Shown: one piece after another, positions 53,063 through 63,251 of the stretch | Layout of the letters: each line of letters begins with the position of its first letter | How positions within the stretch are numbered: position 1 is the stretch's first letter | Assembly: GCA_038230215.1 (NCBI GenBank) | Contig: JBBRNR010000004.1 | Coordinates: 186,001 to 250,000 of the forward strand | DNA from: DASVRZ01 sp038230215 | GTDB lineage: Bacteria; Verrucomicrobiota; Verrucomicrobiia; Chthoniobacterales; DASVRZ01 | DNA: 64,000 nt | Reading direction: 5' to 3' | Notes under the pieces: generated by a model | Seen by the model: only the letters and a program-made list of their open reading frames with translations | Database searches by the model: none | Told to the model about the DNA's origin: nothing | Program-made: the position numbers and the translations under genes

Positions 53063-54928
53063 CTAGGCGAGGAGTTTTTCCATGAGGTCGTTCATGCGTT
53101 TGAGCATGAGGCGCGGGTCTTCTAACATGCCGGCGGCGGCCAGGCTGCTGTCGAAGAGTTGCTCGGCGACTTGGGCGGCTAGGGCGGTGTCTTTCTCGCG
53201 CATGGCTTCTAGTTTGATGATGACCGGGTGGCGCGGGTTGATCTCGAAGTCGGGTTTGCCGTCGGGCATTCCCATTCCGCCGGCGGCTCCGCCCATTTGT
53301 TTCATCATGCGCTTCATGCTGGAGGTGAGCATTTTGTCGCTTTCGAGGGCGACGGCGGGGCTGTCGGCGAGGCGTTTGCTGACGCGGACTTCGTTGACGC
53401 GCTCGGCTCCTAACGTTTCCTGGAAGAAGGTGGCTAGGGATTTTGCGGCGTCCTCGTTGAGACCCTCGGTTTTTGAGTCGGGTTCCAATGATATGTCGGC
53501 TTTCTCGGCGGGCTTGAGGTCTTTGCCGTCGAAGTTGCGGAGGTGATCCATGACGAATTCGTCCCATGGGTCGGCGAGAAAGAGGCATTCGTAGCCCTTG
53601 GCTTTGAGGCCCTCGTAGTAGGGGCTGGTCTCGGCGTTTTCGCGGTTCGGGGAGAGGACGTAGTAGATCTCTTTTTGGTCCTCCTTCATGCGGGTGACGT
53701 AGTCGGCGAGGGAGGTGATTTTGCCCTTTTCGGTGAAGCTGCTTTCGAAGCGGAGGAGCTTGGTGAGCGGGTCGCGATGGGCGTAGTCGTTGACCGCGCC
53801 TTCCTTAATGCAATTGCCGAATTCGGCGAAGAATTTGGCGTATTTCTCGGGGTCGTTGGTGGCTTCTTCGTTGAGAAACTTGAGGAAACGGCCGGTGATG
53901 ACTTTGTTGAGTTTTTGCATCAACGACGAGTCCTGCATGGTCTCGCGGGAGATGTTGAGCGGGAGGTCTTCGCTATCGACGACGCCTTTGAGGAAGCGCA
54001 GCCATTCGGGGAAAAGTGATTTGGCTTTGGGCGTAATCAGGACGCGCTTCGAGTAGAGGCTGACGTCGGATTCGGCGCGCGTCATGGTGATTTTTTCCAT
54101 GTTACGCTCGGGGACGAAGAGGAGCGATTGGATGGAAATCGGGGCGTCGGCGTTGAAATGCAGGCGGTAGAGTGGGTCGGTCGATTCGTGCGAGATGAAT
54201 TGGAAAAATTCCTTGTATTCCTCGTCGGTGATCTCGCTTTTGCTGCGGCTCCAGATGGCTTTGACGGTGTTGACCTTTTCGCCGTTGAGTTCGATGGGGG
54301 CGCTGACGAAGTTCGAGTAGCGTTTGATGACGCTCTCGATGGTGTATTTGGTGGCGAATTGTTTTTCGTCTTCCTTCAGGTGGACGACGATCTTGGTGCC
54401 GCGCGGGAGGTCGTCGGCGGGTTCGAGGTCGTAGCCGCCTTTGCCGTCGGAGGTCCAGCACCAGCCTTGGGAGTTGTCGCCCTCGGTTTCGTAGCTGCGG
54501 GAGTAAACGCTGACTTTGTCGGCGACCATGAAGGCGGCGTAGAAGCCAACGCCGAATTGACCGATGAGGCTGGTGTCGCCTTTGTTTTCGGTGAGTTGTT
54601 TTAAGAATGCCTTGGAGCCGGAATGCGCGATGGTGCCGAGGTTTTCGATCAGCTCATCGTGCGTCATGCCGATGCCCGTGTCGGTGAAAGTGAGGGTGTG
54701 CGCGGTGTCGTCGGAGGTGACGGAAATCTTGTTTTCCAGATCAGGCTGGAAGACGGATTTGCCAGAGGTTTGGAGAAATTTGAGTTTCTCGAGAGCGTCG
54801 GCCGCGTTGGAAATGAGTTCGCGGACGAAGATTTCTTTGTCGGTGTAGAGGGAGTGGATGACGATATCGAGAAGCTGGGAGATCTCGGCTTGGAATTCGT
54901 GGCGTTCGGGTGTGGCGGTAGTGGACAT
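53063..54928 (-). CDS. htpG: Molecular chaperone HtpG (Hsp90)
   Basis: 621 residues. N-terminal ATP-binding GHKL domain with FVRELISNAADALEKLKF, DTGIGMTHDELIENLGTIAHSG and GQFGVGFYAAFMVADKV; middle domain with GVVDSEDLPLNISRETMQ, and C-terminal dimerisation domain. Standard bacterial Hsp90. Toxin-antitoxin genes follow on the same strand. Confidence 0.97.
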   Translation of the reverse strand: MSTTATPERHEFQAEISQLLDIVIHSLYTDKEIFVRELISNAADALEKLKFLQTSGKSVFQPDLENKISVTSDDTAHTLTFTDTGIGMTHDELIENLGTIAHSGSKAFLKQLTENKGDTSLIGQFGVGFYAAFMVADKVSVYSRSYETEGDNSQGWCWTSDGKGGYDLEPADDLPRGTKIVVHLKEDEKQFATKYTIESVIKRYSNFVSAPIELNGEKVNTVKAIWSRSKSEITDEEYKEFFQFISHESTDPLYRLHFNADAPISIQSLLFVPERNMEKITMTRAESDVSLYSKRVLITPKAKSLFPEWLRFLKGVVDSEDLPLNISRETMQDSSLMQKLNKVITGRFLKFLNEEATNDPEKYAKFFAEFGNCIKEGAVNDYAHRDPLTKLLRFESSFTEKGKITSLADYVTRMKEDQKEIYYVLSPNRENAETSPYYEGLKAKGYECLFLADPWDEFVMDHLRNFDGKDLKPAEKADISLEPDSKTEGLNEDAAKSLATFFQETLGAERVNEVRVSKRLADSPAVALESDKMLTSSMKRMMKQMGGAAGGMGMPDGKPDFEINPRHPVIIKLEAMREKDTALAAQVAEQLFDSSLAAAGMLEDPRLMLKRMNDLMEKLLA

Positions 54929-54999
54929 ATAAATGGAAGTGAATTGGAAAACTGAGAGAGAATGGCGCGGTCTGCAAGCCGAAGATTGGCTGGTGTGCT

Positions 55000-56445
55000 T
55001 TAAGGCTTCCGACTGGCCGTCGGTTCCGCGAGGGCGGAAGGCAGATAATAAAGGAACTGAAAGCTGCGACTCTGTGGCTGCTTCATCACCAAAGTGCCCG
55101 GCGGAATCAACCCGGCGGGCAATGTCGGATCGAGTCGGGGATTTCCGCGAGCCTCCAGAACGACCTGCTGTCCGGCGAGAAATTTCTCTTTGTCGAATGT
55201 CTTCACCACGGGGAAATCTTGGGACAGATATTTGCCAATGTGATTACGGCTCGGCGGAAACGACCAGACTTCGACTCCGGGCCGAAAGTGCGCCAGAATC
55301 GCCTCGGCGCTGCCCTTCCAATTTTCGATCGGAACAAACTTTCGTTTCGATGCGACTTTGAAGGTGGTCAGGCCGATTAGCACGGTTGAGACCAGACAAA
55401 GGACGGTTCGCAGCCAGGTTTTTGATAAGAGTTCCATTGCATTCTGAAACACCACCACGATGGAATAAATGAGCGGCAGCACGACAAAAGCAGTCGTTCG
55501 CACCAGTGGCGTCCGAATTTTGAGACACAGCAGCAGAAAAATGAGAGTCGCTCCGATCAGCGCCATGGCGGCACTTGCCTGCGGTCCCATTTTTTTGCGC
55601 CCGAGAAAGAGCGCAAGCAGGAGGACCGGAAACAACGCGAGCACGAACGGTGAACTACGCGGATCATTGAAAAGATAAATTCCGACTGTGGCCTGGACGG
55701 CCGACCAGCCTGCATATCGCTCGCCCCATTGACTCGCATATGAGGCGGCGTTTTCTTGCAACTGTCCCATCACGGGAAGGTAGAGCAAAACGGTGACCGC
55801 CAATGTAACGATCCCTGTGACAATCCAACGCCAGTCGCGATACGCCAGCAGCAAAACCAGCATTAGACCTCCACCAAATCCGATGTAAGTGGGGATGGAA
55901 TATGTTCCCAAAATCGTGACAAAGGCGAGACCCCACATCGCCCGACGGTCGCGTCTCGGGTTGCGACAATAACTTTCCACCAGCCAGCAGGTGATCGCTC
56001 CAGCGAGAAGCGTAAACCCATAGCCACGCGCCTGCAGCCCGAGTTGGACCAGCTCTTGATTGATCGCCACGAGCCAGACGGCCAACGCTCCTGCCAGCCA
56101 TTGTCGCTGCCTCACTTGTTGCCAAAACGAGAGGAGCAAGAGCGAACTTATCGCGACAAAACTCCAGAACCGCGCCCGGCCAGGGAGAAAGGGGTTTGCC
56201 GTTCTCGGAGTCAGCGAATTAACCAGATTGAAAAAGATGTGGTTGTTCGGGGCGGAATAATCCGTCACCGCCTTTTGCCATCCGTGGCCGCTGAAAACTT
56301 CGACACTGTAGATTTCGTCCTGCCAAAGAGAGCTTGTGGCCATGAATCGATAGACTGGTGCCAAGTGCCAAAACGCCAGAACAAGCACGACGAGAGCGCA
56401 TCCGATCTGGATTTTTGACCGTCGGCTTTCGTTAGCGATGTCCAT
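55000..56445 (-). CDS. GT-C glycosyltransferase (PMT/GT39-like)
   Basis: 481 residues with about 11 TM helices. After TM1, the periplasmic loop carries SLWQDEIYSVEVFSG (a DE motif at residues ~42-43) and DYSAPNNHIFFNLVNS, the signature of polyprenyl-phosphate-sugar-dependent GT-C enzymes. The C-terminal soluble part is periplasmic. Substrate unknown. Its start lies 150 bp downstream of the secreted beta-helix gene on the same strand. Confidence 0.8.
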   Translation of the reverse strand: MDIANESRRSKIQIGCALVVLVLAFWHLAPVYRFMATSSLWQDEIYSVEVFSGHGWQKAVTDYSAPNNHIFFNLVNSLTPRTANPFLPGRARFWSFVAISSLLLLSFWQQVRQRQWLAGALAVWLVAINQELVQLGLQARGYGFTLLAGAITCWLVESYCRNPRRDRRAMWGLAFVTILGTYSIPTYIGFGGGLMLVLLLAYRDWRWIVTGIVTLAVTVLLYLPVMGQLQENAASYASQWGERYAGWSAVQATVGIYLFNDPRSSPFVLALFPVLLLALFLGRKKMGPQASAAMALIGATLIFLLLCLKIRTPLVRTTAFVVLPLIYSIVVVFQNAMELLSKTWLRTVLCLVSTVLIGLTTFKVASKRKFVPIENWKGSAEAILAHFRPGVEVWSFPPSRNHIGKYLSQDFPVVKTFDKEKFLAGQQVVLEARGNPRLDPTLPAGLIPPGTLVMKQPQSRSFQFLYYLPSALAEPTASRKP

Positions 56446-56595
56446 CAGTGAAGGGAGTGAATGACGTTGTTGAGAAGCTCGGAATTACTGGGCAGGATAT
56501 TTAAAAATGCGGAGGGGGATTATAACCCTCGCTCGCAGATTGCAAGGCCGCAGTCTGCGCCGCGTAGAATCGAATGGAACTCCGATCTAAACTGA

Positions 56596-59500
56596 CTACG
56601 GCACGACTATTTTCAACCGAATGAAATGCCGGGACGCGCTCGATGGGGTGTTGTCCCGCACGCTGATGGTTTCGAGTCCGTTGGAAGTCGAACGGGAATT
56701 TTGTGTGGTAAACGTATTGGTCAGCACATTGCCGGAAGGCGCATAGCTGGAGCCGTCGTTCCAGGTGACGAGGTCGTCGGAGACTTGCACGATGTAGGTT
56801 AGATCGTTGGCGGTGGCGGGCCGGGTGAAGGTGAGTGTGAGGGCGTTATTAGCGAATGTTGTTTGTGGAAGCGCGACTGTGGCCGAAGGATTAAGCGCCG
56901 GTATACCGAGGGCGTATTCTATGAGGTTGCCGACGCCATTTCCATCGGGGTCGGCGGTGTCACCTGCAACGGCGGGAATGCCTGCGTTGGAGCCGAATCG
57001 CGTCTGCTTCCAGACATCGCGCGGCGGGGCAATGACGATGTCGCGCATTTGCTCGACGGTGCGGATGGTGCCGAGGAAAATGGCATTTCCGGCAGGTAAA
57101 TTGATGGCATACAGATTACAACTATTCGCACCCTGCAGACTCAGCGCCGCCCAGCCGTAAGTCGCGCCGGAGGGAATGTCGAATCCGCCCAACCCGCCGA
57201 TATCGAAGCCGAGCGCGCGGACGGTCGTGAGCTGGCCCGTGGCGGGTGAATTAAGACGCACGAAGACGTCTTTGGCGGCGTCGATGCCGTAGAAAGTCTG
57301 CGTGCTGCCATTGAGAATCGAGTCGAGTCCTGCGAGAATGGGAGTGGTGCCGGCATTCACGTCGCCCGCTGCAAAAGCGAGATTCCCATCCGTGGAAACG
57401 ACCGCGCCCGTGGTGGGATTGAGCAATAAATTTTGCCTCGCAGCCGTGACGACTCGCAGGAGGCCGGTGACACGGTCAAACGCCATGTCCATGCTTTCAC
57501 TAAGAAGCGCAGGTGTAAATGCGGGCCCGACGGCGGTGGCGACTCCGGTAAATGGATCGAGCGTATAGAGAACGCTCGCAGAGCCGACGGCGAAGAGTTT
57601 TCCGGTCACTGGCTGAACCGCGAGCGCTCGTAAAATGTCCCCGCTGGCGAGTCCGCTGAGATAGGAAAAACTGAGTGGAGTTCCAGGCGTATCTGTTTTG
57701 AAAAGCATGAGGACGTTGCTCGTGGCGGTCAGGCCGTAGAGCAGCGTCGCGGGCGGTGTGTCGTCGTCGAGAATCGTCAGCGCCGCAGAAGTCAGCGAAC
57801 CCAGCACCGCGCCTCCGGTCGGAGCGTAGAGAGCGAGACTGACGGTTTCCGGGACTTCGATTTCGGAGTCGTTCAGAATCGGCACCGTGAAAGTTTTTGC
57901 TGCACCGTCGCCATCCGCCCAAGCCAGCGTGCCCACGACCGAGGTGTAATCGCTGCCCCCGGTAGCCGTGCCGCCGGTGGGAGTGGAATAACTCACGCCG
58001 ACCGCTCCCGTGCTGCCGCCGATACGACTGACGGTGATCGTTGCGCTCCCGCCGGACTCGCTACAGCTGAATGTCCCGACGCTGAACTGCAACGCGCCAC
58101 CCGCAGGAGGCGGAGTCGCCAGACCATTGCTTTCCAAGGCTCCCATATCCATGGAACTCCCCTGTAAAACACGCGACTGGAAATTTTGGGGAGCGAGATA
58201 TTCCAGAGTCACGTCGTTTGCCGGCAGCGCCGCCGATGACAGTGGACCGGCGGCATCGAGAATATTTGAGCCGCTTAGAATGTGATAGTCGTGCGCGTTG
58301 ATGTCCACGAAACGCGGATTGTTAGCACCACCAGAATCGCCGACGAGCAGATTCGCCGTGCCATTGAGCGCGCCGGACCAGGTATGACTCGGGCCATCTT
58401 TTCGCCAGTTGGGGCTAATCCAGTTTTGCGTGAGCGTGATGTCGCCGCCGCTGTTTGTCGTTCCCGGTGTGAAGAAATGGAGCGCGTTATAAATGCTGCT
58501 CTGCACGGTCGTGTCGGCGAAGAAGATATTGTTTCGACAATCCACATTTTCATAGGTCGGATTCGCTCCGGTGTAAGTCGAATCGGGCAGGAAGAAAAGG
58601 CCGACGCCATTGTGATGGCAAACGACGGTGTTGTTATAAAAATAGAGCGTGCGCCGATGCAGCGCGAGATAGCTGCTTCCGCCGCCAGGGAGATTTCCCG
58701 GACCGTTATAACTACCCCACCAGAAGGCGTCGATGCCGCTGGTATAGCTTTCTATAGTTACGAGATTTCCATAAACATAGGAGTCCAAATAGTCGGGCTG
58801 TTGATCAATAAATCCGATCCCACCCTGCGGATCGAGCAGCGCGAGGACATTGGATTCCCCATCCATGTCGAACTCGTTGTAGCGGATGATTTGCCCAGCG
58901 GAACGATCTTTGATAGCAGTTCCATGCGCATTAGGCCGCAGTTTTCCGAAGCGATTATATTGGATGATGCTGCCGGCGCTCTCGACGTAAATGTGATGTT
59001 CGCCATAACCGTTGCTGAGCTGGGTTCCAGTGTTCGGATCTGTGGTTTGCGGGTTCGAATTGTCGTGGAAATAGTTTTTTTCGATCAGCAACCGCTGGGA
59101 ACTTTGCGCGACTCCATTTTTGGAATTCGCAAAAAGGCCGTTACCACAGTTGCTAATCTCGCAGCCGCGAACGGCGAGATCGTGCGCCCATTCGATGTAG
59201 ATGCCGCAGGCGAACGTGTCGTAGCCGCGAACGGTGCCAAACTGGTCGGTGTAAGTGATGCTGCCATTGCCGGTGTAAGTGGCGTTGCGGATGTCGAGCG
59301 TCTCGATATCGACGTAACTCACATGGTAACTTCCGTAGAGGTAACCCGTTTTGCGAGGGCTGACGACGATCACGCCCAGCGGCGAAAAGACGTTGCTGCG
59401 CCAGTCGATTGACGGGTCTTCGACTGCGTCCTTGCCGTCGATGATCGGCAGCGCCGAGGTCGTCGGATCGGGTATTCCACGAATGACAATGTGTTTCGCT

Positions 59501-59706
59501 GCCGTGCCGCTGGCGGAGATTTGGATTTTCTCATGATAACCGCCCGGCTGGCTGTGGATATTGACGAAATCCCCCGGCTGCAAGGTCCGCCACGGCACCG
59601 CGCTCAGAGTAGCTAGTGGTTGGCCGGGTCCGACGTCGTAACTAGCGGCGCTAAGAGAGCCAGCCCATGCCGACAGGGCCAAAAACAATATCGAGGGGAA
59701 TCGCAT
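56596..59706 (-). CDS. Secreted beta-helix/Calx-beta/DUF4394 protein
   Basis: 1036 residues, signal peptide 1-20 (cleavage at SLSA-AS). Residues ~21-540: right-handed parallel beta-helix of the pectate-lyase/CBM type (many repeated turns with GIYIEWAHDLAVRGCEISNC). ~545-650: a Calx-beta domain (SATITVSRIGGSTGAVGVSYST..DDDTP). ~655-890: a DUF4394-like beta domain (LYGLTATSNVLMLFKTD). The C-terminus has DTADPDGNGVGNLIEYALG, calcium-binding-like and typical of Verrucomicrobiota exported proteins. Carbohydrate binding or cleavage at the cell surface is likely; no catalytic residues can be assigned. Confidence 0.85.
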   Translation of the reverse strand: MRFPSILFLALSAWAGSLSAASYDVGPGQPLATLSAVPWRTLQPGDFVNIHSQPGGYHEKIQISASGTAAKHIVIRGIPDPTTSALPIIDGKDAVEDPSIDWRSNVFSPLGVIVVSPRKTGYLYGSYHVSYVDIETLDIRNATYTGNGSITYTDQFGTVRGYDTFACGIYIEWAHDLAVRGCEISNCGNGLFANSKNGVAQSSQRLLIEKNYFHDNSNPQTTDPNTGTQLSNGYGEHHIYVESAGSIIQYNRFGKLRPNAHGTAIKDRSAGQIIRYNEFDMDGESNVLALLDPQGGIGFIDQQPDYLDSYVYGNLVTIESYTSGIDAFWWGSYNGPGNLPGGGSSYLALHRRTLYFYNNTVVCHHNGVGLFFLPDSTYTGANPTYENVDCRNNIFFADTTVQSSIYNALHFFTPGTTNSGGDITLTQNWISPNWRKDGPSHTWSGALNGTANLLVGDSGGANNPRFVDINAHDYHILSGSNILDAAGPLSSAALPANDVTLEYLAPQNFQSRVLQGSSMDMGALESNGLATPPPAGGALQFSVGTFSCSESGGSATITVSRIGGSTGAVGVSYSTPTGGTATGGSDYTSVVGTLAWADGDGAAKTFTVPILNDSEIEVPETVSLALYAPTGGAVLGSLTSAALTILDDDTPPATLLYGLTATSNVLMLFKTDTPGTPLSFSYLSGLASGDILRALAVQPVTGKLFAVGSASVLYTLDPFTGVATAVGPAFTPALLSESMDMAFDRVTGLLRVVTAARQNLLLNPTTGAVVSTDGNLAFAAGDVNAGTTPILAGLDSILNGSTQTFYGIDAAKDVFVRLNSPATGQLTTVRALGFDIGGLGGFDIPSGATYGWAALSLQGANSCNLYAINLPAGNAIFLGTIRTVEQMRDIVIAPPRDVWKQTRFGSNAGIPAVAGDTADPDGNGVGNLIEYALGIPALNPSATVALPQTTFANNALTLTFTRPATANDLTYIVQVSDDLVTWNDGSSYAPSGNVLTNTFTTQNSRSTSNGLETISVRDNTPSSASRHFIRLKIVVP

Positions 59707-59742
59707 ATGATACGTGATTAGTGCACAAATCGTGCCGGATAT

Positions 59743-61692
59743 TTAATCATCGCTCTTGGCGAGCTTGGCCAAAATGCTGAGATCTTCCAGCGTGGTGGTA
59801 TCGCCGGTGACGACACCGCCCCCAGCGATTTGCTTGAGGAGTCGCCGCATGATTTTTCCGCTTCGTGTCTTCGGCAATGCATCGGCAAAACGAATCTCGT
59901 CCGGCTTGGCAATCGGACCAATGACAGCGCCAACATGTTTGCGGAGGAGTTCCTTCAACGTCTTCGTCGCTTCCTGGCCTTCCTTTAAAATAACAAAGGC
60001 TACCACGCCCTGGCCCTTGATTTCATCGGGACGACCGACCACGGCGGCCTCGGCGACGGAGTGATGCGACACGAGGGCGCTTTCGACTTCCGCAGTTCCG
60101 AGGCGATGGCCCGCCACGTTGAGCACATCGTCGATGCGGCCTTCGATCCAGAAATAACCGTCCTTGTCGCGATGCGCACCGTCGCCGGTGAAGTAGCATC
60201 CTTTCACCTCGCTCCAATACTGTTTCTTATAACGGGCCTTGTCGCCGTAGATTGAGCGCAGCATGGACGGCCACGGCTTGCGAATGACCAGTTTGCCACC
60301 GATACCAGGGCCGACTTCGACTCCATTGTCATCGACAACCGCGGCATCCACTCCGAAGAAAGGCAGCGTCGCCGTCCCCGGTTTCGTCGCTATCGCGCCG
60401 GGCAATGGCGTAATCATCAGTGCGCCGGTCTCGGTCTGCCACCACGTATCCACGATGGGGCAACGCTCGCCGCCAATCAGTTTGTGATACCACATCCACG
60501 CTTCCGGATTGATCGGCTCACCGACCGTTCCCAAGAGTCGAATGGAACTCAAATCATGTTTTTTCACCCAGTCATCGCCCCATTTGATGAAGGTCCGAAT
60601 AGCCGTCGGTGCCGTGTAGAAAATGGTCACGCGATAGTCTTCGATGATCTTCCAAAAACGATCGTTTTCCGGCCAGTTCGGCGCACCTTCATACATTAGC
60701 ACCGTCGCGCCCATCGCCAGCGGACCGTAAACCATATAGCTGTGACCCGTAATCCAGCCGACATCGGCGGTGCACCAGTAAATATCGTCGTCGCGCAAGT
60801 CGAACGCGTATTTCATCGAGCAAGCCGTGCCCACCAGATAGCCGCCGGTCGTGTGCAAAATTCCTTTCGGTTTGCCAGTCGAGCCGCTGGTATAGAGGAT
60901 GAAAAGCGGATGCTCGCTATCGAGCGCCACCGCCGGGCAAACGGCATCGACGTACTCCATTTCACGATGCCACCAGACGTCCCGACCTTCCTCGATATGG
61001 ATATCGTTGCCCGCTCGGCGGAAAACAATCACCCGTTTGATCACATCGAGAGTTTTCAAAGCGTCATCGACGTTCTTCTTCAATGGCACAATCGAACCGC
61101 GCCGATAGCTGCCATCCGCCGTGATCACCGCCGTCGCGCCGCTGTCGTTGATCCGGTCCTTGATGCTTTCCGCACTAAATCCGCCAAAGACCACACAATG
61201 CACCGCGCCTATCCGTGCGCAGGCCAACATCGCAATCGCCGCCTCCGGAATCTGCGGCAGATAAATAATCACGCGGTCGCCTTTTTTGACGCCGTTGCGC
61301 TTGAGGACATTGGCAAATTTGCAGACCTCACGGTGCAATTGCTGGTAAGTAAGCGTCCGTTTTTCGCCCGGCTCACCCTCCCAGATCAGCGCGGCTTTAT
61401 TCTTGCGACCATTGGTCAAATGACGATCCACGCAATTGACCGCCGCATTCAGTTTCCCACCGACAAACCACTTCGCGAACGGCAGTTTCCAGTCCAAAAC
61501 CTGAGTCCACTTCGAGTCCCATGTGAGCAGCTCCTTCGCTTCGCGTGCCCAGAATTTATCAGGCTTGTTGATCGATTCGTTGTGAAGCTTTTGATATTCC
61601 GCCAGCGAACCGATTCGAGCCTCCTTGGAAAATTCTTTCGAGGGTTTGAAGACGCGTTTTTCTTCGAGATGCGTATCGGTTTTTTTGCTCAT
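59743..61692 (-). CDS. acs: Acetyl-CoA synthetase
   Basis: 649 residues, standard. A3 P-loop YTSGSTGKPKGILHTTGGY, A5 WWQTETGALMITPLPG, A8 motif YFWIEGRIDDVLNVAGHRLGTAEVE, and C-terminal PKTRSGKIMRRLL with the acetylatable Lys. Activates acetate to acetyl-CoA. Divergent from the ligase gene at 61791, sharing a short promoter region. Confidence 0.96.
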   Translation of the reverse strand: MSKKTDTHLEEKRVFKPSKEFSKEARIGSLAEYQKLHNESINKPDKFWAREAKELLTWDSKWTQVLDWKLPFAKWFVGGKLNAAVNCVDRHLTNGRKNKAALIWEGEPGEKRTLTYQQLHREVCKFANVLKRNGVKKGDRVIIYLPQIPEAAIAMLACARIGAVHCVVFGGFSAESIKDRINDSGATAVITADGSYRRGSIVPLKKNVDDALKTLDVIKRVIVFRRAGNDIHIEEGRDVWWHREMEYVDAVCPAVALDSEHPLFILYTSGSTGKPKGILHTTGGYLVGTACSMKYAFDLRDDDIYWCTADVGWITGHSYMVYGPLAMGATVLMYEGAPNWPENDRFWKIIEDYRVTIFYTAPTAIRTFIKWGDDWVKKHDLSSIRLLGTVGEPINPEAWMWYHKLIGGERCPIVDTWWQTETGALMITPLPGAIATKPGTATLPFFGVDAAVVDDNGVEVGPGIGGKLVIRKPWPSMLRSIYGDKARYKKQYWSEVKGCYFTGDGAHRDKDGYFWIEGRIDDVLNVAGHRLGTAEVESALVSHHSVAEAAVVGRPDEIKGQGVVAFVILKEGQEATKTLKELLRKHVGAVIGPIAKPDEIRFADALPKTRSGKIMRRLLKQIAGGGVVTGDTTTLEDLSILAKLAKSDD

Positions 61693-61790
61693 GGGGAACT
61701 TGACGATTTCATAGAACTTCCATCCGCTACAATACTGAAGTTAGAAATTTCCATCTTCACTTTTGCGCGACTGTGAGGAGAATCGCTGCG

Positions 61791-63158
61791 ATGCCCTTTA
61801 CAAAAAAAACATTACTGGAACGCTGGGCGCAGGTTCTGGAGCAGAAGGCGTCCGCAGCAGGGCTTTTCGACGCGGGCGGAAATGTGCTGGCGACGTTCGC
61901 CGACATTGAGCGTGAAAGCGGCGTCTGGCAGGAAAAACTCAGCCGCTTTCCGACACGGGCGGTGATCGGAATTCAACTCGGCAACCACCCGGCCTGGCCC
62001 GCCGTCTTGCTCGCCATCTGGCGAAACGATCAGATCGCGCTGCCGCTCGACGCCTCGCTCCGGACCGACCTTACCAATCAGACACTGCAAACCGCTGGGG
62101 CCAGTGCGCTCATACTCCCATCAGAAATTTTCTCATTCGAATTCGAGTCCGATGTTAGTTTTTCGGCGGACACCAGTCTGCTTAAAGTCACCTCGGGAAC
62201 GACTGGCACTCCGCGCCTCATCGCCTTCACGTCAGCGCAAATCCTGGCTGATTCCGACAACATCTGCGTCACCATGGGATTGCTCGAAACCGATCTTAAC
62301 TACGGAGCGATTCCCCTTTCCCACTCCTACGGATTTAGCAATCTCCTAACACCGCTCCTAACCTCCGGCATTCCGCTCGTCATCGCTCAGGACAATCTTC
62401 CACAAGCCCTGATCGCCGGGTTAACTAATACTCGCGCAACAGTCCTCGCTGGCATTCCGGTCCTTTATCAAAGCCTCGCGCGACTGCATCTAATCCTGCC
62501 CGAAACCGTGCGTCTCTGCCTCACTGCTGGCGCTCCGCTCTCCAGCGAATTAGCCAAGGAATTTCACACTCAAAACCAGCGCAAGATTCACTCGTTTTAC
62601 GGCGCATCCGAATGCGGCGGAATCTGCTACGACGCCACCGAGGAAGTCGATCTACCGCAGGGATTTGTCGGCCAGCCGATGAGTGGAGTGGAACTCGAAT
62701 GGGAAGGCGAACGGCTCATTGTCCGCAGTGGCGCAGTCGGACTCGGCTATTTTCCATCGACTAATGAGGATGGGCTTAAACACGGAGAATTCCGCCCGTC
62801 TGATCTGGTCGAGCGCACAGAACAAGGCTGGCGCATCACGGGCCGCGTCTCCGATTTTATTAACATCACCGGCAAGAAACTCGATCCGCAAACCGTCGAG
62901 AATGTTATCGAAAAGATCCCCGGAATTGGACGCGCCATCGTTTGCGGAATTCCGCACGAACGCCGCGGCGAGCTAGCCATCGCTATTGTCGAAACCACGA
63001 ATGTTAGTCGCGAGGAAATACTAACGGCTTGCCGAAACGTCCTGGCTCCCTGGCAGGTTCCGTCCGATGTCTGGCTGCTCGAACAAATCCCCGTCAACGA
63101 ACGTGGAAAAATCAGCCGCCGCGAGCTGGCAGAAACCTATCTAACTCGACTTGGGTAG
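61791..63158 (+). CDS. AMP-dependent synthetase/ligase, MenE-like size
   Basis: 455 residues from ATG 61789-61791; a GTG at 61773 is possible but ATG has a GAGGAG at 61775-61780. Adenylate-forming enzyme: TSGTTGTPRLIAFTS (A3), FYGASECGG (A5), WRITGRVSDFINITGKKLDPQ (A8) and NERGKISRREL with the A10 Lys. Short length resembles o-succinylbenzoate-CoA ligase, but no men genes are nearby, so the acid substrate is unknown. Its stop codon lies inside the left arm of REPIN-like element 3. Confidence 0.85.
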   Translation: MPFTKKTLLERWAQVLEQKASAAGLFDAGGNVLATFADIERESGVWQEKLSRFPTRAVIGIQLGNHPAWPAVLLAIWRNDQIALPLDASLRTDLTNQTLQTAGASALILPSEIFSFEFESDVSFSADTSLLKVTSGTTGTPRLIAFTSAQILADSDNICVTMGLLETDLNYGAIPLSHSYGFSNLLTPLLTSGIPLVIAQDNLPQALIAGLTNTRATVLAGIPVLYQSLARLHLILPETVRLCLTAGAPLSSELAKEFHTQNQRKIHSFYGASECGGICYDATEEVDLPQGFVGQPMSGVELEWEGERLIVRSGAVGLGYFPSTNEDGLKHGEFRPSDLVERTEQGWRITGRVSDFINITGKKLDPQTVENVIEKIPGIGRAIVCGIPHERRGELAIAIVETTNVSREEILTACRNVLAPWQVPSDVWLLEQIPVNERGKISRRELAETYLTRLG

Positions 63159-63251
63159 TGCGTGCTGGCTGCGGTGTTTCGCATCTTGCGGAACCCATGG
63201 AAATCATCGGGCAAGATGCCCGATTCCGCAGGCGGGACGCCCGCACTACCC
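63153..63251. repeat. REPIN-like palindromic element 3
   Basis: Imperfect inverted repeat between two convergent genes. Ends GGGTAGTGCG/CGCACTACCC match; inner arms GCATCTTGC (63181-63189) and GCAAGATGC (63211-63219) match; a smaller palindrome GCGGGACGCCCGC lies at 63232-63244. The outer arms overlap the stop codons of both neighbours. Same design as elements 1 and 2 but more diverged. Confidence 0.5.

Noticed and set aside
61773..61790. GTG start for the ligase at 61773
   Set aside because: The ATG at 61791 has a GAGGAG 10 bp upstream and matches family N-termini better.
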